A program made the translations under genes and the position numbers. Below the pieces are notes generated by a model. That model ran no database searches, was not told where the DNA came from, and saw only the letters and a program-made list of their open reading frames with translations. Below, one piece after another: positions 26,701 to 33,621 of a stretch of 64,000 nucleotides of DNA (its first letter is position 1; every line of letters begins with the position of its first letter). The DNA lies in NCBI GenBank assembly GCA_965220695.1, contig OZ244838.1:5208001-5272000 (forward strand), written 5' to 3'. Source of the DNA: UBA9620 sp965220695. Lineage in GTDB: Bacteria; Acidobacteriota; Vicinamibacteria; Vicinamibacterales; UBA8438.

Positions 26701-26853
26701 AATTTTCGATTCCGATGGGAGTATTCGCCGGGCAGCGAGCTGTTCGTCGTCTACAGCGATGACCGGAACACGAACCCGCTGATGCCCAACCGGTTCTCGG
26801 AACTCCGCAACAGAGGGTTCGTCATCAAGATGAACCGGCTCTTCCGTTTCTGA
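23800..26853 (+). CDS. DUF5916 outer-membrane protein with FlgO-like and CBM9-like domains
   Basis: A 1017-residue exported protein. After the signal peptide (LGLVLAPAARA) residues about 54-170 resemble the FlgO/TolB-N type domain (VIAVAPFVNISGSPADDWIG). A long Pro/Ala linker (residues 190-260) leads to a CBM9-like beta-sandwich (IQLDGRLDEQVYESVPAITG) and then the DUF5916 beta-barrel (FFPEKREFFLEGRGIFDFAR). It ends with an aromatic strand, KMNRLFRF, typical of outer-membrane insertion. The family is common in Acidobacteriota and Bacteroidota; function unknown. The addition of an N-terminal FlgO-like domain is less usual. It is flanked by repeats on the 5' side. Confidence 0.85.
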   Translation: MMRIGVFSHRNVRAAFRHSFALIAAVTLGLVLAPAARAQNVPNGGGQPGADGPRVIAVAPFVNISGSPADDWIGTGIAETVRGDLTRLDAVSIIGPETFVSLMPPNTAPDEAQRLAREHAGRLGAAWLVTGAYQRVGDQLRITARIIDIESGAVSAQTAIDGAVNDLFTLQDRIVGELAAGLAGAAGSDPDRARSAAATPVQTLPPPPGALAGDPDARAASSAASPRADDGGAAPAVLDGPPPPAPPAVVSRNAQGAATLRAVRLTEAIQLDGRLDEQVYESVPAITGFIQQVPDEGAPATEKTEAWIMFDERNLYVTGRVWDSAPSSAWVANEMRRDANQLRQNDNFLVLFDTFYDRRNGVAFQTTPLGALSDFAITNEGNYNGDWNPVWDVRTGRFEGGWTVEMEIPFKSLRYRPGPNQVWGVQLRRGIRRKSEYAYITPLPISAAGAGGGTMGVFRVSAAATLVGVEAPDSGRNLEIKPYGIGGVTTDVNVDPQTTGNRDFGVDVKYGITRNLTADFTINTDFAQVEVDEQQVNLTRFSLFFPEKREFFLEGRGIFDFARGGIAGSGSGALRRLGSGGFFSPGIAPTLFYTRRIGLTRDETGDRIVPIIGGGRVTGKIGAFDVGALSIQTDDGALATPAMPGMQTGDQAVADLEMTNFTVVRVKRDIMRRSSIGGLFTNRALFMNRTASHTDGGSSQAYGVDATFSFFENVSLLGYVAQTRTPAVETADRTPDLDAKNLSYQSRFDYSGDRYGFQADHLVVEDNFTPEVGFVRRDNFRRTYASGRFSPRPASIDAIRQFRFEGSFDYILTADTGLLETRQSQLAFATEFESSDTVGVSVVDNYEFLVKPFPAHPDVILPVGEYRFRDVEATFTRGSQHRLNGTVTVRAGEYYSGDIRSIGFSRGRVELTEQFTIEPSVSVNWIDTPLGSFRTDLLVSRVNYTVSPRMYVSALVQYNSSFNTLSNNFRFRWEYSPGSELFVVYSDDRNTNPLMPNRFSELRNRGFVIKMNRLFRF

Positions 26854-26900
26854 GGAGGCCCCGGCATGTTCCGCACCCCGATGAAGCCGGTGCGCATGAG

Positions 26901-26929
26901 TTGAACTCGTCGGTAGGAATTCCTATACT
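26901..26929 (+). promoter_or_regulatory. Promoter of the vapBC-type pair with overlapping palindromic operator
   Basis: TTGAAC (26901-26906) and TATACT (26924-26929) are separated by 17 bp, a good sigma-70 match. The palindrome TAGGAATTCCTA (26914-26925) covers the spacer and the start of the -10 box, where an AbrB-type antitoxin would repress. The ATG is only 6 nt after the -10, so the transcript would be leaderless. Confidence 0.7.
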
Positions 26930-26935
26930 GACAGT

Positions 26936-27190
26936 ATGAAATCAAAGCTCACCGAGAAGGGCCAGGTGACGATTCCGAAGCCACTGCGCGAGAGCCTCGG
27001 CCTCGAGCCAGGACAGGAACTCGAATTCGAAGAGCAGGCGGGCACCGTCGTGGTTCGGCGCAAAGTCCCATCGGACGGGCTTCGTCAGCTCGTTGGACTG
27101 GTCACGGAACGCGTCGACGTTGACGCCTGCCTCGCAGAGACGCGTGGGCCGGCCTGGCGCTCCGGACAGGACGGTGATCGGGAGGAGTAG
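26936..27190 (+). CDS. AbrB/VapB-type antitoxin
   Basis: An 84-residue protein. Residues 1-43 are a SpoVT-AbrB DNA-binding domain (SKLTEKGQVTIPKPLRESLG, then LEPGQELEFEEQ). The C-terminal tail (about 40 residues) would wrap the PIN toxin. There is no Shine-Dalgarno because the predicted transcript begins at or next to the ATG. It would neutralise the downstream toxin and repress its own promoter through the palindrome overlapping the -10 box. Confidence 0.9.
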   Translation: MKSKLTEKGQVTIPKPLRESLGLEPGQELEFEEQAGTVVVRRKVPSDGLRQLVGLVTERVDVDACLAETRGPAWRSGQDGDREE

Positions 27191-27196
27191 CGCACG

Positions 27197-27598
27197 ATGG
27201 TCACCGCCGTCGACAGCTCCGTGCTGCTGGACGTGCTGACAAACGACCCGGCGCATGGAGCGGCGTCGCTGCGCGCACTGGATACGGCTCGCGGGCTGGG
27301 ACGGCTTGTCGTGTGCCCAATCGTCTGGGCGGAGGTCGGCGCGTTCTTCGACGATCCTGACCGCATGCGCCTGGCACTCCAGGCGGCCGGTGTTGCCTTC
27401 GACCCGTTCGACGAACGCTCGGCCAGCCACGCGGCGCGAACCTGGCGACGGTATCGCAGGCAGGGCGGGCAACGTACGCGGATGGTGGCCGACTTCCTGG
27501 TCGCGGCGCATGCTCAGACCCGAGCCGCCGCCCTGCTGACCCGCGACAGGGGGTTCTATCGTCGGTACTTCGAGCCGCTCTTGATCGTGGAGCCGTGA
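27197..27598 (+). CDS. PIN-domain toxin (VapC type)
   Basis: A 133-residue PIN ribonuclease. The acidic residues expected for the Mg site are visible: Asp in TAVDSSVLLDVL, Glu in PIVWAEVGAFF, Asp in MVADFLVAAHAQ and Asp in LLTRDRGFYRRYF. GGAGGAG lies about 8 nt before the ATG. It starts 6 nt after the antitoxin stop, as in vapBC operons. VapC toxins cut tRNA or rRNA; the target is not predictable here. Confidence 0.92.
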   Translation: MVTAVDSSVLLDVLTNDPAHGAASLRALDTARGLGRLVVCPIVWAEVGAFFDDPDRMRLALQAAGVAFDPFDERSASHAARTWRRYRRQGGQRTRMVADFLVAAHAQTRAAALLTRDRGFYRRYFEPLLIVEP

Positions 27599-27613
27599 CG
27601 CCGATGCCGCGGG

Positions 27614-28765
27614 CTACCTGCCCTGCGCTGCCAGACCCAGATATCCGCGGCCGGACAGGACCATGGCGCCCAGACCCAGCCAGGTCGCGATGAGCCAGAT
27701 CAACCACCCGAGATACGGGATCGCGAACAGCGCGTAGAGCACCGGGATGCCGATCGCCATCGCCGCGTACGGCGAGGCCTGCGGGCGGCCCGCCAGGGCG
27801 AGCAGGTGTCCTCCCGCCCAGACGGCGATTGGCAGCTTGGCCGCGTACAGGGCCACGCCGAACAACAGGACGGCGACCACGCCGACCGGAATCCCGACCA
27901 GCGTCACCAGCGCGACGCCCGCCGCGGCGGGGACAATGAGGAACGCGGCGAATCCGAGCAACGTGCCGACGGTGGTCTCTCCCGCGATCGCCGTGACCAG
28001 GTGCTGCACGCCTCGCCGGAACAGCGCGACCGCCAGCAGACCCGTGAGCAGCGCCGCGCCCACCTGCCAGATCCGGAAGAGGAGTCTCCACGTCAGGATG
28101 CCGGCGGACCCGTCCTCGGCCGCGTCCTCCTCGTCCGCGACGTCGTAGCGCACGGTCCCGGCCACCCGAGCGGCCGCCTCGGGGCTCAGGGGCGTCCGTG
28201 CCCGGTAGTCGAGGTCGCCGTCGATGCGCGCACCGGGCGCCAGATCGACACGGTCGGCAACGAGATTGGCATCGCCGCGCAGCGTACCGCTGATGACGAT
28301 CTCTCCCGCCACCACCCTGGTGATGCCCTCAACAGTCCCCTCGACTTCCACGGCACTGGCGGCGGTGACGAGGTCGCCGCTGATCCGGGCGACGTCGGAC
28401 AGGTGCAGCCGGCTCGCCGTCACGATCAGATCGCCGTCGATCGTGGAGTCCACGGTGAGGCCGTCGGCAACTACCCGGGTGGAATCGCCGACAGGGCCGC
28501 GCAAGACGACCTCCCGGGCGATCGCGAACAGATCCCCGTCGATCTGCCCGTCCACGCGCATCCACTGGGCCGCGGCCACCAGGTCGCCGGCCAGCCGCCC
28601 GTCGATGCGGACCGACTCGCCCGCCGCATAGAGATCTCCCTGTCGGGTCTCGCCGCTCGGGAGCGTCACCCCAGCGCCCCAGACGAATCCCTGCGCGCGC
28701 ACGGGCGCCGGCGCGCTCACGAAAGCCACCGTGACCGTCAACGAAATCAAGAGCGTGCGGACCAT
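27614..28765 (-). CDS. Bactofilin-like polymer domain with C-terminal membrane segments
   Basis: A 383-residue protein with a signal peptide (LLISLTVTVAFVSAPAPVRA) and then repeating short beta-turns typical of bactofilin-like beta-helices (GRLAGDLVAAAQWMRVDGQI, DGDLFAIAREVV). Several hydrophobic segments follow from about residue 235 (LLFRIWQVGAALLTGLLAVA, LGFAAFLIVPAAAGVALVTL, LGWLIWLIATWLGLGAMVL). It probably forms a periplasmic beta-helix anchored in the inner membrane. AGGAGG is 8 nt before the ATG. The exact role is unknown. Confidence 0.85.
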   Translation of the reverse strand: MVRTLLISLTVTVAFVSAPAPVRAQGFVWGAGVTLPSGETRQGDLYAAGESVRIDGRLAGDLVAAAQWMRVDGQIDGDLFAIAREVVLRGPVGDSTRVVADGLTVDSTIDGDLIVTASRLHLSDVARISGDLVTAASAVEVEGTVEGITRVVAGEIVISGTLRGDANLVADRVDLAPGARIDGDLDYRARTPLSPEAAARVAGTVRYDVADEEDAAEDGSAGILTWRLLFRIWQVGAALLTGLLAVALFRRGVQHLVTAIAGETTVGTLLGFAAFLIVPAAAGVALVTLVGIPVGVVAVLLFGVALYAAKLPIAVWAGGHLLALAGRPQASPYAAMAIGIPVLYALFAIPYLGWLIWLIATWLGLGAMVLSGRGYLGLAAQGR

Positions 28766-28790
28766 GTGTAGTCCTCCTGGCGTGGATTGT

Positions 28791-28887
28791 CCCGGCCCGG
28801 CGCGGCACGGCGCAACGGCATTTCGATCGGCGGTCAGCGGCGGCGCGCCAGCGGTCGGGAACAGCCGATGGCCGGCGCGCTCACCAC
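28791..28887. repeat. Dispersed repeat type B, copy 2
   Basis: Matches 23652-23746. It lies between the bactofilin-like gene and the LytTR regulator and includes the stop codon of the regulator (28881-28883). Confidence 0.75.
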
Positions 28888-29648
28888 GGGAAGATCTCGC
28901 GCAGCCGGCGGGCCTGCCGGCGCGAGAGCGGCACCGTGCCCACGCCGGCGCACACGATCGTGCAGGCGCCTGCATCGGCCGGCCGGATCTCGGCGATCCG
29001 TGCGAGGTTGACCAGGCAGCTCCGGTGCGCGCGGAAGAACTGCCGTTCGAGCTGCCGTTCGAGGTCGGTCAGCGTGCGGTCGACGAGGAACCGCCCCGTG
29101 GACGTTCGGGCGAAGACCAGCGTATCGTCCGCCTCGAACCAGACAATGTCGTCGGGGTCGATCAGGATGATCCGCGACCCATCCCTGACACTGACCCTGT
29201 CCGGCCGGGACGGCGCCGCATCCGATTCCCGGCCGAGCGCTCGCCGCAGCTCGTCGAACTCGACGAGCTGCCGCCGGGCCGCGCCGGCGTCGTCGAGCCG
29301 CTCCCGGGCCCGCGTGAGCGCCCGGGCGAACCGCTGCCGGCCGACCGGCTTCAGGAGATAGTCGATCGAGCGCACCTCGAATGCCGGCACCGCATAGCGG
29401 TCGTAGGCCGTCACGAAGATGACGTGCGGGACGTGCCGCACCCGTTGCAGCACGTCGAAGCCGGTGCCCTCGGGCATCTGCACGTCGAGGAAGCACAGTT
29501 CGGGCATGGTCTCGTCGATCACCCGAACCGCCGTCTCGGCATCGGCGGCCTCGCCCGCAAGCTCGAACTCCGGATACGCGGCGAGCAGGCGTTTCACACG
29601 GTCGCGCGCCGGCTTTTCATCGTCGATGACGACGCAGCGATACGTCAT
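28881..29648 (-). CDS. LytTR-type response regulator
   Basis: A 255-residue protein. The receiver domain (residues 1-115) has the acidic pair in CVVIDDEKPARD, the phospho-acceptor Asp in LCFLDVQMPEGTGFD and the Lys in YLLKPVGRQRF. The C-terminal LytTR DNA-binding domain has IDPDDIVWFEADDTLVFART and FFRAHRSCLVNLARI. It starts in an ATGA overlap with the kinase gene. It is the output of the three-gene signalling operon. Confidence 0.95.
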   Translation of the reverse strand: MTYRCVVIDDEKPARDRVKRLLAAYPEFELAGEAADAETAVRVIDETMPELCFLDVQMPEGTGFDVLQRVRHVPHVIFVTAYDRYAVPAFEVRSIDYLLKPVGRQRFARALTRARERLDDAGAARRQLVEFDELRRALGRESDAAPSRPDRVSVRDGSRIILIDPDDIVWFEADDTLVFARTSTGRFLVDRTLTDLERQLERQFFRAHRSCLVNLARIAEIRPADAGACTIVCAGVGTVPLSRRQARRLREIFPW

Positions 29649-30751
29649 GCCGCGGTCTCCGCGTGACCGGGCGGGACCGGCGCCGCGGGCAGCGTCAGCC
29701 GGGCGCGGGCGCCCACGCCACCGGGTGCGGGGGACAGCGCGAGGCTCGCTCGGCCGCCATAGAAGGTGTCGAGCCGGCGCACGATGTTGCCCAGCCCATG
29801 CCCGTCTCGAATCAGGCGCTCCCCGGCGTCGGAGAGACCGACCCCGTCGTCGACGACATCGATGCGCAGCCGCGATCCGTCAACCGCGGTCGAGACGGCG
29901 ATGCGTCCGCCGCGCGCCCGGGGCGCGAGCCCGTGTCCCACGCTGTTCTCGATCAGGGGTTGCAGGATCAGACCGGGCAGCCGCACGGTCAGCGATGCCG
30001 GGTCGATGTCCCAGGCCACCCGCAACCGGTCGCCGAAACGGGCGTGCTCGATCCGCAGATAGCCCCGGGTGAAGGCGATCTCGTCGCGCAGCGGGACCGG
30101 ATCGGCATCGGCGGCGTCGAACGCATAGCGGAACAGATCGGCAAATGTCTCCAACAGCTCCTCGGCCGCATGCACGTCCTCGTCGAGCAGCGAGCTGATC
30201 GTGTTGAGCGTGTTGAAGAAGAAGTGCGGGTTGATGCGCGCCTGCAGCGCCGCCAGCTCGGCGCGCGCCGCCTGTTCGCGCAGCCGCGCCTCCACGAGCC
30301 GGACCTCCTCCATCTCGCGCAGCGTGTCCTGCAGCCGCAGCCGCATTTCTTCGTAGCCAAGCACGATGCCGCCGACGACCAGCGCCAGCACGCCGTTGAT
30401 GATGATGACGACGACCGCCAGACGCAGCTCGCGGAAGACGAACAGGGGGTACGCGCCGAGCACCGCCAGACTGCCGAAGACCGCACCCGAGAGGAGGGTC
30501 ATGACGAGCAGCGGAAAGCGGAGCAGGCCCGAGCGCCCCCGCAGCCGCGGAAACAACCAGACCGAGCCGACCATCGCGGTGAGCCCGACCACGTTGCCGA
30601 ACAGCACTGAGATCACGAGGATGGGACGCTCGACGCCATCGCCCTGGAAGACGCTCAGGGCCAGCCCGATCGCCAGGCCCGCGAGGCTGCTGACCGCGGT
30701 CCACACCGCGACCTGGCGCCCGATGCTGCCGGCAACACGTGACCGGTTCAC
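29645..30751 (-). CDS. LytS-type sensor histidine kinase
   Basis: A 368-residue membrane kinase. Four hydrophobic segments occupy residues 10-140 (LAGLAIGLALSVF, LVISVLFGNVVGLTAMVGSV, LLSGAVFGSLAVLG, LAVVVIIINGVLALVVGGIV), then a short coil, the His_kinase box ARINPHFFFNTLNTISSLLD with the phospho-His, the N box LILQPLIENSVGHGL and the G box DGHGLGNIVRRL. The GTG at 30751 is chosen because it overlaps the phosphatase stop (GTGA) and precedes the first membrane segment; the frame extends further but without support. Its N-terminal domain resembles that of the neighbouring phosphatase. Confidence 0.93.
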   Translation of the reverse strand: MNRSRVAGSIGRQVAVWTAVSSLAGLAIGLALSVFQGDGVERPILVISVLFGNVVGLTAMVGSVWLFPRLRGRSGLLRFPLLVMTLLSGAVFGSLAVLGAYPLFVFRELRLAVVVIIINGVLALVVGGIVLGYEEMRLRLQDTLREMEEVRLVEARLREQAARAELAALQARINPHFFFNTLNTISSLLDEDVHAAEELLETFADLFRYAFDAADADPVPLRDEIAFTRGYLRIEHARFGDRLRVAWDIDPASLTVRLPGLILQPLIENSVGHGLAPRARGGRIAVSTAVDGSRLRIDVVDDGVGLSDAGERLIRDGHGLGNIVRRLDTFYGGRASLALSPAPGGVGARARLTLPAAPVPPGHAETAA

Positions 30752-31962
30752 TGCACCCTCGCCAGGATGAGCGTGACGTCGTCGTGGGGCTCGACGGGGC
30801 CGCTCCAGTGCAGCAGGGCGTCGAGCACGGATTGGATCACCTCGTCGAGCGGGCGATCGCGCTGGACACGCAGCAGGTCGGCCAGCCTCTCCGAACCGAA
30901 CTCCTCTCCGTCGGGCGCCGGCGCCTCGGTCACGCCGTCGGTGAACAGCGCCAGCATGTCGCCCGGCGCCAGCGTCCGGGTCCCGGTATCGTAGGCCGCG
31001 TCCTCGAACAACCCGATCGGTATGCCGCCTTCGTGGCAGCGGATCGTCTCCTCCTGCCCGACGAGGATCGGCGGCAGGTGCCCGGCGTTGCAGTAAGCCA
31101 GCCGGCGGGTGTGCGGATCGTAGGTGGCGACGAATGCCGTCGCGTAGCGCGCGGCGGACGATGAGCGGACCAGCGCGTCGTTCAGGCTGGCCATGAGGCC
31201 GCCCGTGACCGCCGCGTCGGGGAAGCGACTGCGCACCGAGGCCTGCAGGCTGGCCATGAGCAGGGCGGCCGGGACGCCCTTGCCGGAGACGTCGGCGATG
31301 ACCAGCCCCAGACACCCGTCACCACGCTGCAGATAGTCGTAGTAGTCGCCGCCCACGCCGATCGCCTGCCGGCAGACGCCGGCCAGCTCGAGCCCCGCGA
31401 TCCTGGGCGCCGCGCCCGGCAGCAGCTCGTGCTGCACCTCGCGCGCGACACCCAGTTCACGTTCGAGCGCGTCCCGTTCCCGGAGGACGCGGTAGGACGC
31501 CTCGATCTGGCGGCGCATCCGGTCGTAGGTGCCGAGGGCCACGGCGACGACCGCCGCCAGCACGGCGTTGAACGCGAGGATCAAAAGAACATTCCGGGGC
31601 TGCGCCAACACGTACAACGGATCGGTCAGGATGACGACGACCGACCCGAAGATCGTCCCCGCCAGCACGATCAGCGAATCGAGCACCAGACGCAGCGCAC
31701 CGGGCAGCCGCTCGAACAGCGGGAACACCAGCCGCGCCGACGTATACGCGCTGTACCCCACCACCTGGGCGAACAGCACGCTCAGCCGCAGGACCGGACC
31801 GAATGGTTCGCCGGTCCCGAACGAAAGCCCGGCCGCGACCGCGACACCGACCACGATCCACGCGGCCGTCCACCCGACCAGGAAATGCCACCCCGGCGCG
31901 GCGACCGTCTCGACCGGGCGCCGAGCGGCCTGGTGCTGATTCCCGCTGGGCGCTGAGGTCAT
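30748..31962 (-). CDS. Membrane SpoIIE-type PP2C phosphatase
   Basis: A 404-residue protein. Residues about 25-155 hold four hydrophobic segments (WTAAWIVVGVAVAAGLSF, LSVLFAQVVGYSAY, LIVLAGTIFGSVVVIL, LLILAFNAVLAAVVAVAL). A helical linker with VQHELLPG leads to the PP2C/SpoIIE domain: GVGGDYYDYLQ, VIADVSGKGVPAALLMASLQ, CNAGHLPPILVG, LFTDGVTEAPA and HDDVTLI, with the metal-binding Asp residues present. Such enzymes usually dephosphorylate anti-sigma-factor antagonists, but none is adjacent. First gene of the operon with the kinase and regulator. Confidence 0.93.
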   Translation of the reverse strand: MTSAPSGNQHQAARRPVETVAAPGWHFLVGWTAAWIVVGVAVAAGLSFGTGEPFGPVLRLSVLFAQVVGYSAYTSARLVFPLFERLPGALRLVLDSLIVLAGTIFGSVVVILTDPLYVLAQPRNVLLILAFNAVLAAVVAVALGTYDRMRRQIEASYRVLRERDALERELGVAREVQHELLPGAAPRIAGLELAGVCRQAIGVGGDYYDYLQRGDGCLGLVIADVSGKGVPAALLMASLQASVRSRFPDAAVTGGLMASLNDALVRSSSAARYATAFVATYDPHTRRLAYCNAGHLPPILVGQEETIRCHEGGIPIGLFEDAAYDTGTRTLAPGDMLALFTDGVTEAPAPDGEEFGSERLADLLRVQRDRPLDEVIQSVLDALLHWSGPVEPHDDVTLILARVQ

Positions 31963-32024
31963 GGCAGATGACGGTTGGAGTGCGCCTCTTGAAGTGGACG
32001 GCGTCAGGCCGGGTCGCCCGTCAT

Positions 32025-33464
32025 TCACCGCGCACTCGGCAGTTCCCGTTCGATTGTGGCGGCAAGGTCTTGCAGGTCGTATTCGAGGGCGAGCTGATGC
32101 GCCCGTCCGAGCCACCGCTGCGCCTGTTCGCCATGGCCGAGCCTCGCGTGGAAGCCCGCGAGTTCGTACATGAACGCCGGTGTCTCTGGTGATTGGGGCG
32201 TCAGGCTGGCCTCGATGCTTGCGAGGCCTCGCTCCACCTCGCCTTGTCGCACGAGCTGCCTCCCGAGGACGAAACGTGCGCCCGCGCGGTTCGGGTGATG
32301 GCTGAGCGCCAGCTCATACTGCCGGATGGCGTCTCGCGACCGTCCCTGAGTCTCGAACAACGTCCCCAGGCTGACACGGGCGGGGTAATGAGCCGGGTTG
32401 ATTTCGAGCGCCCGCGAGAGCGCCGCCTCCGACTGCGCATGCTGCCCCTGCTGGAACTTTAGGACGGCGAAGCTGTAGTGGGCGTCCGCGATATTCGGAT
32501 TCAGACGCAACACCTGGCGGTAATGCTGTTCGGCTTGCTCGGGGCGTCCTGTCCGGGTATGGAGACTGATGAGGTTCACGTGCGCCTGCACGAGGTCGTG
32601 GTCGCTGGCCAGGGCCTGTTCGTATTGCTCGATTGATTCAAGCAACCTGCCCTCGATCTGCAAGCGAGACCCTCGCAGCGCGCGCGAGCGCGGGTCGCTG
32701 CGCAGGGCGTGGACGTCACGCATCAGTGGATCGTCGACAGGCGGCTGGCGCCCCGCGGTGCGTTCCGACTCGGCCACGTGGCGGAGCGCAGCCGCCTCAT
32801 CACCCAGGTCGCGGTAGGCGAGCCCGAGCGCGTAGTGCGCCGATCCGAATTCGGGGGCCAGTTCGATCGCCCTGGCGAGTTGTTCCACCGCAGCGGCGTG
32901 CTGGCGCAGCTCCGACAGGGAGCGCCCTAGACCGTACAACGCATGCACCAGGTCGGGATCCTCGCGCGTGAGTGCGGCGTACAACGCGCGGCTCTGCTCG
33001 ACCTCGCCTGTTGCGAGCAGCACTTCAGCGAGCCTCAGGCGGGCCGGCGCATACGCCGCATCGATTCGGACAGCCTGACGCAGCGCATCGAGCGCCTCGT
33101 CGTTCCGACCGAGCTCCGCCCTGGCCGACCCGAGATAGTAGAGCCATGCGGACTGACCCGGTTGCAGATCGAGGGCGCGTTCATAGCACATCGCCGCCCC
33201 CTCGAACTTGTCGTAGGCATGCAGCACCATCCCGAAACGGGCGAGGTTCGACGGTTCGGTCGGCGCGGCCCGTGCCGCGGCGAAGGCACGCTCTACGATG
33301 CCGCGGACATGAGGACCGAATTCAGTGGGACTCGCGACGAGCGCTGCCACGTCGGACCACGGATCCAGAGGTGGGGCCTCTCCGGCAGGTGGGAACCCCC
33401 CGGTGCACGAACCGAGCAGCAGGGAGGCCGCAAGAGGCAATGTGATGGTGAGGCGACGATCCAT
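32025..33464 (-). CDS. TPR lipoprotein
   Basis: A 479-residue protein with a lipoprotein signal (ITLPLAASLLLGSC, lipobox LGSC). About ten tetratricopeptide repeats follow, for example ALYGLGRSLSELRQHAAAVE and DAHYSFAVLKFQQGQHAQSE, scaffolding protein-protein contacts on the periplasmic side of a membrane. It is transcribed away from the FG-GAP/ASPIC-UnbV gene at 33622. The TPR plus FG-GAP gene pairing recurs at 38.1-41.7 kb, which suggests the two act together. Confidence 0.9.
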   Translation of the reverse strand: MDRRLTITLPLAASLLLGSCTGGFPPAGEAPPLDPWSDVAALVASPTEFGPHVRGIVERAFAAARAAPTEPSNLARFGMVLHAYDKFEGAAMCYERALDLQPGQSAWLYYLGSARAELGRNDEALDALRQAVRIDAAYAPARLRLAEVLLATGEVEQSRALYAALTREDPDLVHALYGLGRSLSELRQHAAAVEQLARAIELAPEFGSAHYALGLAYRDLGDEAAALRHVAESERTAGRQPPVDDPLMRDVHALRSDPRSRALRGSRLQIEGRLLESIEQYEQALASDHDLVQAHVNLISLHTRTGRPEQAEQHYRQVLRLNPNIADAHYSFAVLKFQQGQHAQSEAALSRALEINPAHYPARVSLGTLFETQGRSRDAIRQYELALSHHPNRAGARFVLGRQLVRQGEVERGLASIEASLTPQSPETPAFMYELAGFHARLGHGEQAQRWLGRAHQLALEYDLQDLAATIERELPSAR

Positions 33465-33621
33465 CGGTGCTCAGGGCCGATTATACGTTGCACGGCGCCA
33501 GCTCGAGATCATGCGGGGTGCGGCGCTTCTTTGACCGGTCCCGGCGTGGTTCGTACAATGCGGGGGTTCAGGCGATGCAGGCGGTCTCGGCCATCTTCAC
33601 AGGGCCACCACGGAGTGTTCT

